Shown here in pieces: positions 10,681 through 22,927 of a DNA stretch of 64,000 nt (positions are counted from its first letter, which is position 1; every line of letters begins with the position of its first letter). The stretch comes from Acanthosepion lycidas. Its lineage: Eukaryota > Mollusca > Cephalopoda > Sepiida > Sepiidae. Position numbers and translations under genes: made by a program. The DNA lies in NCBI GenBank assembly GCA_963932145.1, contig OZ010577.1, positions 14,981,889 to 15,045,888 on the forward strand. The letters run 5' to 3'. The notes beneath the pieces are model-generated. The model was not told the origin of the DNA. It was given only the letters and a program-made list of their open reading frames with translations, and made no database searches.

Positions 10681-12483
10681 GTGAACGTAGCATGCAAAGG
10701 TTACGACTCACGTAACAGGGATTTACTTGAAAAACTGTGTGGACGCAAAGTGGGTGATCGCTGTATGTTTCTCTCCTGCCGTGCGTTCTATTTACCTTTA
10801 CATTCTTTCATTTCACTTTATGAACAGGCAAGAGCCTCCTCTAAAACCGGCTTGCAATTATTTTTCATTCGAACTCATACACTGAGCGTAGCATGCAAAG
10901 GATACTATTCATATAACAGGGATTTCCTTGAAAAACTGTGTGGACGCAAAGTGGGTGATCGCTGTATGTTTCTCTCCTGCCGTGCGTTCTATTTACCTTT
11001 ACATTCTTTCATTTCACTTTATGAACAGGCAAGAGCCTCCTCTAAAACCGGCTTAAAATTTTTCATTCGAACTCATACAGTGAGCGTAGCATGCAAAGGT
11101 TACGACTCACGTAACAGGGATTTACATGAAAAAATGTGTGGACGCAAAGTGGGTGATCGCTGTATGTTTCTCTCCTGCCGTGCGTTCTATTTACCTTTAC
11201 ATTCTTTCATTTCACTTTATGAACAGGCAAGAGCCTCCTTTAAAACCGGCTTACAATTATTTTTCATTCGAACTCATACAATGAGCGTAGCATGCAAAGG
11301 TTACGACTCACGTAACGGGGATTTCCTTGAAAAACTGTGTGGACGCAAAATGGGTGATCGCTGTATTTTTCTCTCCTGCCGTGCGTTCTATTTACCTTTA
11401 CATTCTTTCATTTCACTTTATGAACAGGCAAGAGCCTCCTCTAAAACCGGCTTGCAATTATTTTTCATTCGAACTCATACACTGAGCGTAGCATGCAAAG
11501 GATACTATTCATATAACAGGGATTTCCTTGAAAAACTGTGTGGACGCAAAGTGGGTGATCGCTGTATGTTTCTCTCCTGACGTGCGTTCTATTTACCTTT
11601 ACATTCTTTCATTTAACTTTATGAACAGGCAAGGGCCTCCTCTAAAACCGGCTTACAATTATTTTTCATTCGAACTCATACAGTGAGCGTAGCATACAAA
11701 GGTTACGACTCACGTAACAGGGATTTCCTTGAAAAAATGTGTGGACGCAAAATGGGTGATCGCTGTATGTTTTTCTCCTGCCGTGCGTTCTATTTACCTT
11801 TACATTCTTTCATTTCACTTTATGAACAGGCAAGAGCCTCCTTTAAAACCGGCTTACAATTATTTTTCATTCGAACTCATACAGTGAGCGTAGCATGCAA
11901 AGGTTACGACTCACGTAAGAGGGATTTCCTTGAAAAACTGTGTGGACGCAAAATGGGTGATTGCTGTATGTTTCTCTCCTGCCGTGCGTTCTATTTACCT
12001 TTACATTCTTTCATTTCACTTTATGAACAGGCAAGAGCCTCCTCTAAAACCGGCTTACAATTATTTTTCATTCGAACTCATACAGTGAGCGTAGCATGCA
12101 AAGGTTACGACTCACGTAACAGGGATTTACTTGAAAAACTGTGTGGACGCAAAGTGGGTGATCGCTGTATGTTTCTCTCCTGCCGTGCGTTCTATTTACC
12201 TTTACATTCTTTCATTTCACGTTATGAACAGGCAAGAGCCTCCTCTAAAACCGGCTTACAATTATTTTTCATTCGAACTCATACAGTGAGCGTAGCATGC
12301 AAAGGTTACGACTCACGTAACAGGGATTTCCTTGAAAAACTGTGTGGACGCAAAATGGGTGATCGCTGTATGTTTCTCTCCTGCCGTGCGTTCTATTTAC
12401 CTTTACATTCTTTCATTTCACTTTATGAACAGGCAAGAGCCTCCTCTAAAACCGGCTTATAATTTTTCATTCGAACTCATACA
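10681..12483 (+). repeat. Block A segment shortened by eight monomers in block B
   Basis: Between the 10681-type unit and the tail of the 12286-type unit, block A holds 1605 bp that block B lacks (the offset changes from 12049 to 10444). Contents in order: units 10681, 10882 (198 bp), 11080, 11281, 11482, 11683, 11884 (CACGTAAGAGGG, ATTGCTGT), 12085 and 12286 (198 bp). The units 11080/11281 repeat as 12484/12685, which offers a homologous substrate for such a deletion. Confidence 0.82.
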
Positions 12484-12684
12484 GTGAGCGTAGCATGCAA
12501 AGGTTACGACTCACGTAACAGGGATTTACATGAAAAAATGTGTGGACGCAAAGTGGGTGATCGCTGTATGTTTCTCTCCTGCCGTGCGTTCTATTTACCT
12601 TTACATTCTTTCATTTCACTTTATGAACAGGCAAGAGCCTCCTTTAAAACCGGCTTACAATTATTTTTCATTCGAACTCATACA

Positions 12685-13689
12685 ATGAGCGTAGCATGCA
12701 AAGGTTACGACTCACGTAACGGGGATTTCCTTGAAAAACTGTGTGGACGCAAAATGGGTGATCGCTGTATTTTTCTCTCCTGCCGTGCGTTCTATTTACC
12801 TTTACATTCTTTCATTTCACTTTATGAACAGGCAAGAGCCTCCTCTAAAACCGGCTTACAATTATTTTTCATTCGAACTCATACAGTGAGCGTAGCATGC
12901 AAAGGATACTATTCATATAACAGGGATTTCCTTGAAAAACTGTGTGGACGCAAAATGGGTGATCGCTGTATGTTTCTCTCCTGCCGTACGTTCTATTTAC
13001 CTTTACATTCTTTCATTTAACTTTATAAACATGCAAGAGCCTCCTCTAAAAGCTGCTTACAATTATTTTTCATTCGAACTCATACAGTGAGCGTAGCATG
13101 CAAAGGTTACGACTCACGTAACAGGGATTTCCTTGAAAAAATGTGTGGACGCAAAATGGGTGATCGCTGTATGTTTTTCTCCTGCCGTGCGTTCTATTTA
13201 CCTTTACATTCTTTCATTTCACTTTATGAACAGGCAAGAGCCTCCTTTAAAACTGGCTTACAATTATTTTTCATTCGAACTCATACAGTGAACGTAGCAT
13301 GCAAAGGTTACGACTCACGTAACAGGGATTTCCTTGAAAAACTGTGTGGACGCAAAATGAGTGATCGCTGTATTTTTCTCTCCTGCCGTGCGTTCTATTT
13401 ACCTTTACATTCTTTCATTTCACTTCATGAACAGGCAAGAGCCTCCTCTACAACCGGCTTACAATTATTTTTCATTCGAACTCATACACTGAGCGTAGCA
13501 TCCAAAGGATACTATTCATATAACAGGGATTTCCTTGAAAAACTGTGTGGACGCAAAGTGGGTGACCGCTGTATGTTTCTCTCCTGCCGTGCGTTCTATT
13601 TACCTTTACATTCTTTCATTTAACTTTATGAACAGGCAAGAGCCTCCTCTAAAACCGGCTTACAATTATTTTTCATTCGAACTCATACA
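12685..13689 (+). repeat. Five-monomer repeat, second copy (partner 8872-9876)
   Basis: The order of diagnostic variants is the same as in 8872-9876. Differences include ACTTCATGAAC and CTACAACCGG near 13425-13455 and GGTGACCGC near 13562. This copy, unlike the first, is retained in block B (23129-24133). Confidence 0.85.
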
Positions 13690-15475
13690 GTGAGCGTAGC
13701 ATGCAAAGGTTACGACTCACGTAACAGGGATTTCCTTGAAAAACTGTGTGGACGCAAAAGGGGTGATCGCTGTATGTTTCTCTCCTGCCGTGCGTTCTAT
13801 TTACCTTTACATTCTTTCATTTCACTTTATGAACAGGCAAGAGCCTCCACTAAAACCGGCTTACAATTATTTTTCATTCGAACTCATACAGTGAGCGTAG
13901 CATGCAAAGGATACTATTCATATAACAGGGATTTCCTTGAAAAACTGTGTGGACGCAAAATGGGTGATCGCTGTATGTTTCTCTCCTACCGTGCGTTCTA
14001 TTTACCTTTACATTCTTTCATTTAACTTTATGAACAGGCAAGAGCCTCCTCTAAAACCGGCTTACAATTATTTTTCATTCGAACTCATACAGTGAGCGTA
14101 GCATGCAAAGGTTACGACTCACGTAACAGGGATTTACTTGAAAAACTCTGTGGACGCAAAGTGGGTGATCGCTGTATGTTTCTCTCCTGCCGTGCGTTCT
14201 ATTTACCTTTACATTCTTTCATTTCACTTTATGAACAGGCAAGAGCCTCCTCTAAAACCGGCTTGCAATTATTTTTCATTCGAACTCATACACTGAGCGT
14301 AGCATGCAAAGGATACTATTCATATAACAGGGATTTCCTTGAAAAACTGTGTGGACGCAAAGTGGGTGATCGCTGCATGTTTCTCTCCTGACGTGCGTTC
14401 TATTTACCTTTACATTCTTTCATTTAACTTTATGAACAGGCAAGGGCCTCCACTAAAACCGGCTTACAATTATTATTCATTCGAACTCATACAGTGAGCG
14501 TAGCATGCAAAGGTTATGACTCACGTAACAGGGATTTCCTTGAAAAAATGTGTGGACGCAAAATGGGTGATCGCTGTATGTTTCTCTCCTGCCGTGCGTT
14601 CTATTTACCTTTAAATTCTTTCATTTCACTTTATGAACAGGCAAGAGCCTCCTTTAAAACCGGCTTACAATTATTTTTCATTCGAACTCATACAGTGAGC
14701 GTAGCATACAAAGGATACTATTCATATAACAGGGATTTCCGTGAAAAACTGTGTGGACGCAAAATGGGTGATCGCTGTATGTTTCTCTCCTGCCGTGCGT
14801 TCTATTTACCTTTACATTCTTTCATTTAACTTTATGAACAGGCAAGAGCCTCCTCTAAAACCGGCTTACAATTATTTTTCATTCGAACTCATACAGTGAG
14901 CGTAGCATGCAAAGGTTACGACTCACGTAACAGGGATTTCCTTGAAAAACTGTGTGGACGCAAAAGGGGTGATCGCTGTATGTTTCTCTCCTGCCGTGCG
15001 TTCTATTTACCTTTACATTCTTTCATTTCACTTTATGAACAGGCAAGAGCCTCCACTAAAACCGGCTTACAATTATTTTTCATTCGAACTCATACAGTGA
15101 GCGTAGCATGCAAAGGATACTATTCATATAACAGGGATTTCCTTGAAAAACTGTGTGGACGCAAAATGGGTGATCGCTGTATGTTTCTCTCCTACCGTGC
15201 GTTCTATTTACCTTTACATTCTTTCATTTAACTTTATGAACAGGCAAGAGCCTCCTCTAAAACCGGCTTACAATTATTTTTCATTCGAACTCATACAGTG
15301 AGCGTAGCATGCAAAGGTTACGACTCACGTAACAGGGATTTACTTGAAAAACTCTGTGGACGCAAAGTGGGTGATCGCTGTATGTTTCTCTCCTGCCGTG
15401 CGTTCTATTTACCTTTACATTCTTTCATTTCACTTTATGAACAGGCAAGAGCCTCCTCTAAAACCGGCTTGCAAT
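13690..15475 (+). repeat. 1206-bp hexamer with a partial second copy
   Basis: Units 13690, 13891, 14092, 14293, 14494 and 14695 form a hexamer. Units 14896, 15097 and most of 15298 repeat its first three at a constant 1206-bp spacing: GCAAAAGGGGTG; class B with CTCCTACCG; GATTTACTTG with AAACTCTGTGG. The second copy stops inside unit 15298, where the sequence switches to block B. Block B shows only one copy of the hexamer (24134-25339). Confidence 0.88.
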
Positions 15476-16302
15476 TATTTTTCATTCGAACTCATACAGT
15501 GAGCGTAGCATGCAAAGGATAATATTCATATAACAGGGATTTCTTTGAAAAACTGTGTGGACGCAAAGTGGGTGATCGCTGTATGTTTCTCTCCTGCCGT
15601 GCGTTCTATTTACCTTTACATTCTTTCATTTCACTTTATGAACAGGCAAGAGCCTCCTCTAAAACCGGCTTACAATTATTTTTCATTCGAACTCATACAG
15701 TGAGCGTAGCATGCAAAGGTTACGACTCACGTAACAGGGATTGCCTTGAAAAACTGTGTGGACGCAAAATGGGTGATCGCTGTATGTTTCTCTCCTGCCG
15801 TGCGTTCTATTTACATTTACTTTCTTTCATTTAACTTTATGAACAGGCAAGAGCCTCCTCTAAAACCGGCTTACAATTATTTTTCATTCGAACTCATACA
15901 GTGAGCGTAGCATGCAAAGGATACTATTCATATAACAGGGATTTCCTTGAAACATTCTGTGGACGCAAAATGTGTGATCGCTGTATGTTTCTCTCCTGCC
16001 GTGCGTTCTATTTACATTTACATTCTTTCATTTCACTTTATGAACAGGCAAGACCCTCCTCTAAAACCGGCTTACAATTATTTTTCATTCGAACTCATAC
16101 AGTGAGCGTAGCATGCAAAGGTTACGACTCACGTAACAGGGATTTCCTTGAAAATCTGTGTGGACGCAAAATGGGTGATCGCTGTATGTTTCTCCCCTGC
16201 CGTGCGTTCTATTTACCTTTACATTTTTTCGTGTAACTTTATGAACAGGCAACAGCCTCCTCTAAAAACTGCTTACAATTATTTTTCATTCGAACTCATA
16301 CA

Positions 16303-18311
16303 GTGAGCGTAGAATGCAAAGGTTACGACTCACGTAACAGGGATTTCCTTGAAAAACTGTATGGACGCAAAATGGGTGATCGCTGTATGTTTCTCTCCTG
16401 CCGTGCGTTCTATTTACCTTTACATTCTTTCATGTAACTTTATGAACAGGCAAGAGCCTCCTCTAAAACCTGCTTACAATTATTTTTCATTCGAACTCAT
16501 ACAGTGAGCGTAGAATGCAAAGGTTACGACTCACGTAACAGGGATTTCCTTGAAAAACTGTGTGGACGCAAAGTGGGTGGTCGCTGTATGTTTCTCTCCT
16601 GCCGTGCGTTCTATTTACCTTTACATTCTTTCATTTCACTTTATGAACAGGCAAGGGCCTCCTCTAAAACCGGCTTACAATTATTTTTCATTCGAACTCA
16701 TAGAGTGAGCGTAGCATGCAAAGTTTACGAATCACGTAACAGGAATTTCCTTGAAAAACTGTGTGGACGCAAAATGGGTGATCGCTGTATGTTTCTCTCC
16801 TGCCGTGCGTTCTATTTACCTTTACATTCTTTCATTTCACTTTATGAACAGGCAAGAGCCTCGTCTAAAAGCTGCTTACTATTATTTTTCATTCGAACTC
16901 ATACAGTGAGCGTAGAATGCAAAGGTTACGACTCACGTAACAGGGATTTCCTTGAAAAACTGTATGGACGCAAAATAGGTGATCGTTGTATGTTTCTCTC
17001 CTGCCGTGCGTTCTATTTACCTTTACATTCTTTCATTTCACTTTATGAACAGGCCAGAGCCTCGTCTAAAAGCTGCTTACTATTATTTTTCATTCGAACT
17101 CATACAGTGAGCGTAGAATGCAAATGTTACGACTCACGTAACAGGGATTTCCTTGAAAAACTGTATGGACGCAAAATGGGTGATCGCTGTATGTTTCTCT
17201 CCTGCCGTGCGTTCTATTTACCTTTACATTCTTTCATTTAACTTTATGAACATGCAAGAGGCTCCTCTAAAACTGCTTACAATTATTTTTTATTCGAACT
17301 CATACAGTGAGCGTAGCCTGCAAATGTTACGACTCACGTAACAGGGATTTCCTTGAAAAACTGTGTGGACGCAAAATGGGTGATCGCTGTATATTTCTCT
17401 CCTGCCGTGCGTTCTATTTACCTTTACATTCTTTCATTTAACTTTATGAACATGGAAGAGGCTCCTCTAATAGCTGCTTACAATTATTTTTCATTCGAAC
17501 TCATACAGTGAGCGTAGCATGCAAAAGTTACGACTCACGTAACAGGGATTTCCTTGAATAACTGTGTGGACGCAAATTAGGTGATCGCTGTATGTTTCTC
17601 TCCTGCCGTGCGTTCTATTTACCTTTACATTCTTTCATTTCACTTTATGAACAGGCAAGAGCCTCGTCAAAAATCTGCTTACTATTATTTTTCATTCGAA
17701 CTCATACAGTGAGCGTATAATGCAAAGGTTACGACTCACGTAACAGGGATTTCCTTGAAAAACTGTGTGGACGCAAATTAGGTGATCGCTGTATGTTTCT
17801 CTCCTGCCGTGCGTTCTATTTACCTTTACATTCTTTCATTTCACTTTATGAACAGGCAAGAGCCTCGTCTAAAAGATGCTTACTATTATTTTTCATTCGA
17901 ACTCATACAGTGAGCGTAGAATGCAAAGGTTACGACTCACGTAACAGGGATTTCCTTGAAAAACTGTATGGACGCAAAATGGGTGATCGCTGTATGTTTC
18001 TCCCCTGCCGTGCGTTCTCTTTACCTTTACATTTTTTCATGTAACTTTATGAACAGGCAAGAGCCTCCTCTAAAACCTGCTTACAATTATTTTTCATTCG
18101 AACTCATACAGTGAGCGTAGAATGCAAAGGTTACGACTCACGTAACAGGGATTTCCTTGAAAAACTGTGTGGACGCAAAGTGGGTGGTCGCTGTATGTTT
18201 CTCTCCTGCCGTGCGTTCTATTTACCTTTACATTCTTTCATTTCACTTTATGAACAGGCAAGGGCCTCCTCTAAAACCGGCTTACAATTATTTTTCATTC
18301 GAACTCATACA
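16303..18311 (+). repeat. Local monomer subfamily 'E' (copy 2)
   Basis: This is the block B copy of 3852-5860 at 12451-bp offset, including the 200-bp unit (17107-17306). Private changes include CATAGAGTGAGC near 16702, TGTATATTTCTC near 17391 and GCGTATAATGC near 17714. Confidence 0.88.
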
Positions 18312-19316
18312 GTGAGCGTAGCATGCAAAGTTTACGAATCACGTAACAGGGATTTCCTTGAAAAACTGTGTCGACGCAAAATGGATGATCGCTGTATGTT
18401 TCTCCCCTGCCGTGCGTTCTATTTACATTTACATTCTTTCATTTCAGTTTATGAACAGTCAATAGCCTCCTCTAAAACCTGCTTACAATTATTTTTCATT
18501 CGAACTCATACACTGAGCGTCGCATGCAAAGGTTACGACTCACGTAACAGGGATTTCCTTGAAAAACTGTGTGGACGCAAAGTGGGTGTTCGCTGTATGT
18601 TTCTCTCCTGCCGTGCGTTCTATTTACCTTTACATTCTTTAATTTAAATTTATGAACAGGCAAGGGCCTCCTCTAAAACCGGCTTACAATTATTTTTCAT
18701 TCGAACTCATACAGTGAGCGTAGCATGCAAAGGATACTATTCATATAACAGGGATTTCCTTGAAAAACTGTGTGGACGCAAAATGGGTGATCGCTGTATG
18801 TTTCTCTCCTGCGGTGCGTTCTATTTACCTTTACATTCTTTCATTTCACTTTATGAACAGGCAAGGGTCTCCTCTAAAACCGGCTTACAATTATTTTTCA
18901 TTCGAACTCATACAGTGAGCGTAGCATACAAAGGTTACGACTCACGTAACAGGGATTTCCTTGAAAAACTGTGTGGACGCAAAATGGGTGATCGCTGTAT
19001 GATTCTCTCCTGCCGTGCGTTCTATTTACCTTTACATTCTTTCATTTCACTTTATGAACAGGCAAGGGTCTCCACTAAAACCGGCTTACAATTATTTTTC
19101 ATTCGAACTCATACAGTGAGCGTAGCATGCAAAGGTTACGACTCACGTAACAGGGATTTACTTGAAAAACTGTTTGGACGCAAAGTGGGTGATCGCTGTA
19201 TTTTTCTCTCCTGCCGTGCGTTCTATTTACCTTTACATTCTTTCATTTCACTTTATGAACAGGCAAGAGCCTCCTCTAAAACCGGCTTACAATTATTTTT
19301 CATTCGAACTCATACA

Positions 19317-20120
19317 CTGAGCGTAGCATGCAAAGGATACTATTCATATAACAGGGATTTCCTTGAAAAACTGTGTGGACGCAAAATGGGTGATCGCTGT
19401 ATGTTTCTCTCCTGCCGTGCGTTCTATTTACCTTTACATTCTTTCATTTAACTTTATGAACAGGCAAGAGGCTCCTCTAAAAGCTGCTTACAATTATTTT
19501 TCATTCGAACTCATACAGTGAGCGTAGCATGCAAAGGTTACGACTCACGTAACAGGGATTTCCTTGAAAAACAGTGTGGACGCAAAGTGGGTGATCGCTG
19601 TATGTTTCTCTCCTGCCGTGCGTTCTATTTACCTTTACATTCTTTCATTTCACTTTATGAACAGGCAAGAGCCTCCTCTAAAACCGGCTTACAATTATTT
19701 TTCATTCGAACTCATACAGTGAGCGTAGCCTGCAAAGGATACTATTCATATAACAGGGATTTCCTTGAAAAATTGTGTGGACGCAAAGTGGGTGATCGCT
19801 GTATGTTTCTCTCCTGCCGTGCGTTCTATTTACCTTTACATTCTTTCATTTCACTTTATGAACAGGCAAGAGGCTCCTCTAAAAGCTGCTTACAATTATT
19901 TTTCATTCGAACTCATACAGTGAGCGTAGCATGCAAAGGATACTATTCATATAACAGGGATTTCCTTGAAAAACTGTGTGGACGCAAAATGGGTGATCGC
20001 TGTATGTTTCTCTCCTGCCGTGCGTTCTATTTACCTTTACATTCTTTCATTTCACTTTATGAACAGGCAAGGGTCTCCTCTAAAACCGGCTTACAATTAT
20101 TTTTCATTCGAACTCATACA
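19317..20120 (+). repeat. Four-monomer cassette, copy 2 (block B)
   Basis: This is the counterpart of 6866-7669 at 12451-bp offset, with the AAAACAGTGTGG unit at 19518. It is followed, as in A, by the ACTATTAATATAAC unit. Confidence 0.85.
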
Positions 20121-20321
20121 GTGAGCGTAGCATGCAAAGGATACTATTAATATAACAGGGATTTCCTCGAAAAACTGTGTGGACGCAAAGTGGGTGATCG
20201 CTGTATGTTTCTCTCCTGCCGTGCGTTCTATTTACCTATACATTCTTTCATTTAACTTTATGAACAGGCAAGAGCCTCCTCTAAAAGCTGCTTACAATTA
20301 TTTTTCATTCGAACTCATACA

Positions 20322-20522
20322 GTGAGCGTAGCATGCAAAGGTTACGACTCACGTAACAGGGATTTACTTGAAAAACTGTGTGGACGCAAAGTGGGTGATC
20401 GCTGTATGTTTCTCTCCTGCCGTGCGTTCTATTTACCTTTACATTCTTTCATTTAACTTTATGAACAGGCAAGAGCCTCCTCTAAAACCGGCTTACAATT
20501 ATTTTTCATTCGAACTCATACA
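20322..20522 (+). repeat. Extra monomer in block B
   Basis: A class A unit with GATTTACTTG and AAAGTGGG sits between the counterparts of 7670 and 7871. It shifts the A/B offset from 12451 to 12652, exactly one unit. In A the 7871 unit follows CTAAAAGCTGC; in B that same tail precedes the extra unit, as expected for a one-unit gain or loss by unequal exchange. Confidence 0.82.
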
Positions 20523-22729
20523 GTGAGCGTAGCATGCAAAGGTTACGACTCACGTAACAGGGATTTCCTTGAAAACTGTGTGGACGCAAAGTGGGTGATC
20601 GCTGTATGTTTCTCTCCTGCCGTGCGTTCTATTTACCTTTACATTCTTTCATTTAACTTTATGAACAGGCAAGGGCCTCCTCTAAAACCGACTTATAATT
20701 ATTTTTCATTCGAACTCATACAGTGAGCGTAGCATGCAAAGGTTACGACTCACGTAACAGGGATTTCCTTGAAAAAATGTGTGGACGCAAAATGGGTGAT
20801 CGCTGTATTTTTTTCTCCTGCCGTGCGTTCTATTTACCTTTACATTCTTTCATTTCACTTTATGAACAGGCAAGAGCCTCCTTTAAAACCGGCTTACAAT
20901 TATTTTTCATTCGAACTCATACAGTGAGCGTAGCATGCAAAGGTTACGACTCACGTAACAGGGATTTCCTTGAAAAACTGTGTGGACGCAAAATGGGTGA
21001 TTGCTGTATGTTTCTCTCCTGCCGTGCGTTCTATTTACCTTTACATTCTTTCATTTCACTTTATGAACAGGCTAGAGCCTCCTCTAAAACCGGCTTACAA
21101 TTATTTTTCATTCGAACTCATACAGTGAGCGTAGCATGCAAAGGTTACGACTCACGTAACAGGGATTTACGTGAAAAACTGTGTGGACGCAAAGTGGGTG
21201 ATCGCTGTATGTTTCTCTCCTGCCGTGCGTTCTATTTACCTTTACATTCTTTCATTTCACTTTATGAACAGGCAAGAGCCTCCTCTAAAACCGGCTTACA
21301 ATTATTTTTCATTCGAACTCATACAGTGAGCGTAGCATGCAAAGGTTACGACTCACGTAACAGGGATTTCCTTGAAAAACTGTGTGGACGCAAAATGGGT
21401 GATCGCTGTATGTTTCTCTCCTGCCGTGCGTTCTATTTACCTTTACATTCTTTCATTTCACTTTATGAACAGGCAAGAGCCTCCTCTAAAACCGGCTTAT
21501 ATTTTTTCATTCGAACTCATACAGTGAGCGTAGCATGCAAAGGTTACGACTCACGTAACAGGGATTTCCTTGAAAAACTGTGTGGACGCAAAATGAGTGA
21601 TCGCTGTATTTTTCTCTCCTGCCGTGCGTTCTATTTACCTTTACATTCTTTCATTTCACTTTATGAACAGGCAAGAGCCTCCTCTAAAACCGGCTTACAA
21701 TTATTTTTCATTCGAACTTATACACTGAGCGTAGCATCCAAAGGATACTATTCATATAACAGGGATTTCCTTGAAAAACTGTGTGGACGCAAAATGAGTG
21801 ATCGCTGTATGTTTCTCTCTTGCCGTGCGTTCTATTTACCTTTACATTCTTTCATTTCACTTTATGAACAGGCAAGAGCCTCCACTAAAACCGGCTTACA
21901 ATTATTTTTCATTCGAACTCATACAGTGAGCGTAGCATGCAAATGTTACGACTCACGTAACAGCGATTTACTTGAAAAACTGTGTGGACGCAACGTGGGT
22001 GATCGCTGTATGTTTCTCTCCTGCCGTGCGTTCTATTTACCTTTACATTCTTTCATTTCACTTTATGAACAGGCAAGAGCCTCCTCTAAAACCGGCTTGC
22101 AATTATTTTTCATTCGAACTCATACAGTGAGCGTAGCATGCAAAGGATACTATTCATATAACAGGGATTTCCTTGAAAAACTGTGTGGACGCAAAGTGGG
22201 TGATCGCTGTATGTTTCTCTCCTGACGTGCGTTCTATTTACCTTTACATTCTTTCATTTAACTTTATGAACAGGCAAGAGCCTCCTCTAAAACCGGCTTA
22301 CAATTATTTTTCATTCGAACTCATACAGTGAGCGTAGCATGCAAAGGTTACGACTCACGTAACAGGGATTTCCTTGAAAAACTGTGTGGACGCAAAGTGG
22401 GTGATCGCTGTATGTTTCTCTCCTGACGTGCGTTCTATTTACCTATACATTCTTTCATTTAACTTTATGAACAGGCAAGAGCCTCCTCTAAAACCGGCTT
22501 ACAATTATTTTTCATTCCAACTCATACAGTGAGCGTAGCATGCAAAGGTTACGACTCACGTAACAGGGATTTCCTTGAAAAACTGTGTGGACGCAAAAGG
22601 GGTGATCGCTGTATGTTTCTCTCCTGCCGTGCGTTCTATTTACCTTTACATTCTTTCATTTCACTTTATGAACAGGCAAGAGCCTCCACTAAAACCGGCT
22701 TACAATTATTTTTCATTCGAACTCATACA

Positions 22730-22927
22730 GTGAACGTAGCATGCAAAGGTTACGACTCACGTAACAGGGATTTACTTGAAAAACTGTGTGGACGCAAAGT
22801 GGGTGATCGCTGTATGTTTCTCTCCTGCCGTGCGTTCTATTTACCTTTACATTCTTTCATTTCACTTTATGAACAGGCAAGAGCCTCCTCTAAAACCGGC
22901 TTATAATTTTTCATTCGAACTCATACA
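22730..22927 (+). repeat. Hybrid monomer at the block B deletion junction
   Basis: The first part (CAGTGAACGTAG, GATTTACTTG, AAAGTGGG) matches unit 10681, while the tail (CTTATAATTTTTC, 3 bp short) matches unit 12286. The unit is therefore a recombinant that joins two monomers 1605 bp apart in block A. The exchange point is somewhere in the identical stretch between offset about 71 and 170. Confidence 0.8.

Larger units (their letters stand above)
3025..14846 (+). repeat. Segmental duplication, block A
   Basis: This stretch of about 59 monomers is repeated in order in block B (15476-25290). From 3048 to about 7870 the offset between the copies is a constant 12451 bp, with only scattered single-base differences seen by eye (for example 3771 region A/G, 4265 C/G, 4941 region G/A, 5267 region G/T, 6750 region G/T). 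Beyond 7871 the offset steps to 12652, 12853, 12049 and finally 10444 as whole monomers are gained or lost in one copy. The left boundary lies in the shared run from about 3022, just before unit 3048. The right boundary is just after 14829, where the copies become AGGCAAGAGCC and AGGCCAGAAGC. Confidence 0.9.
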
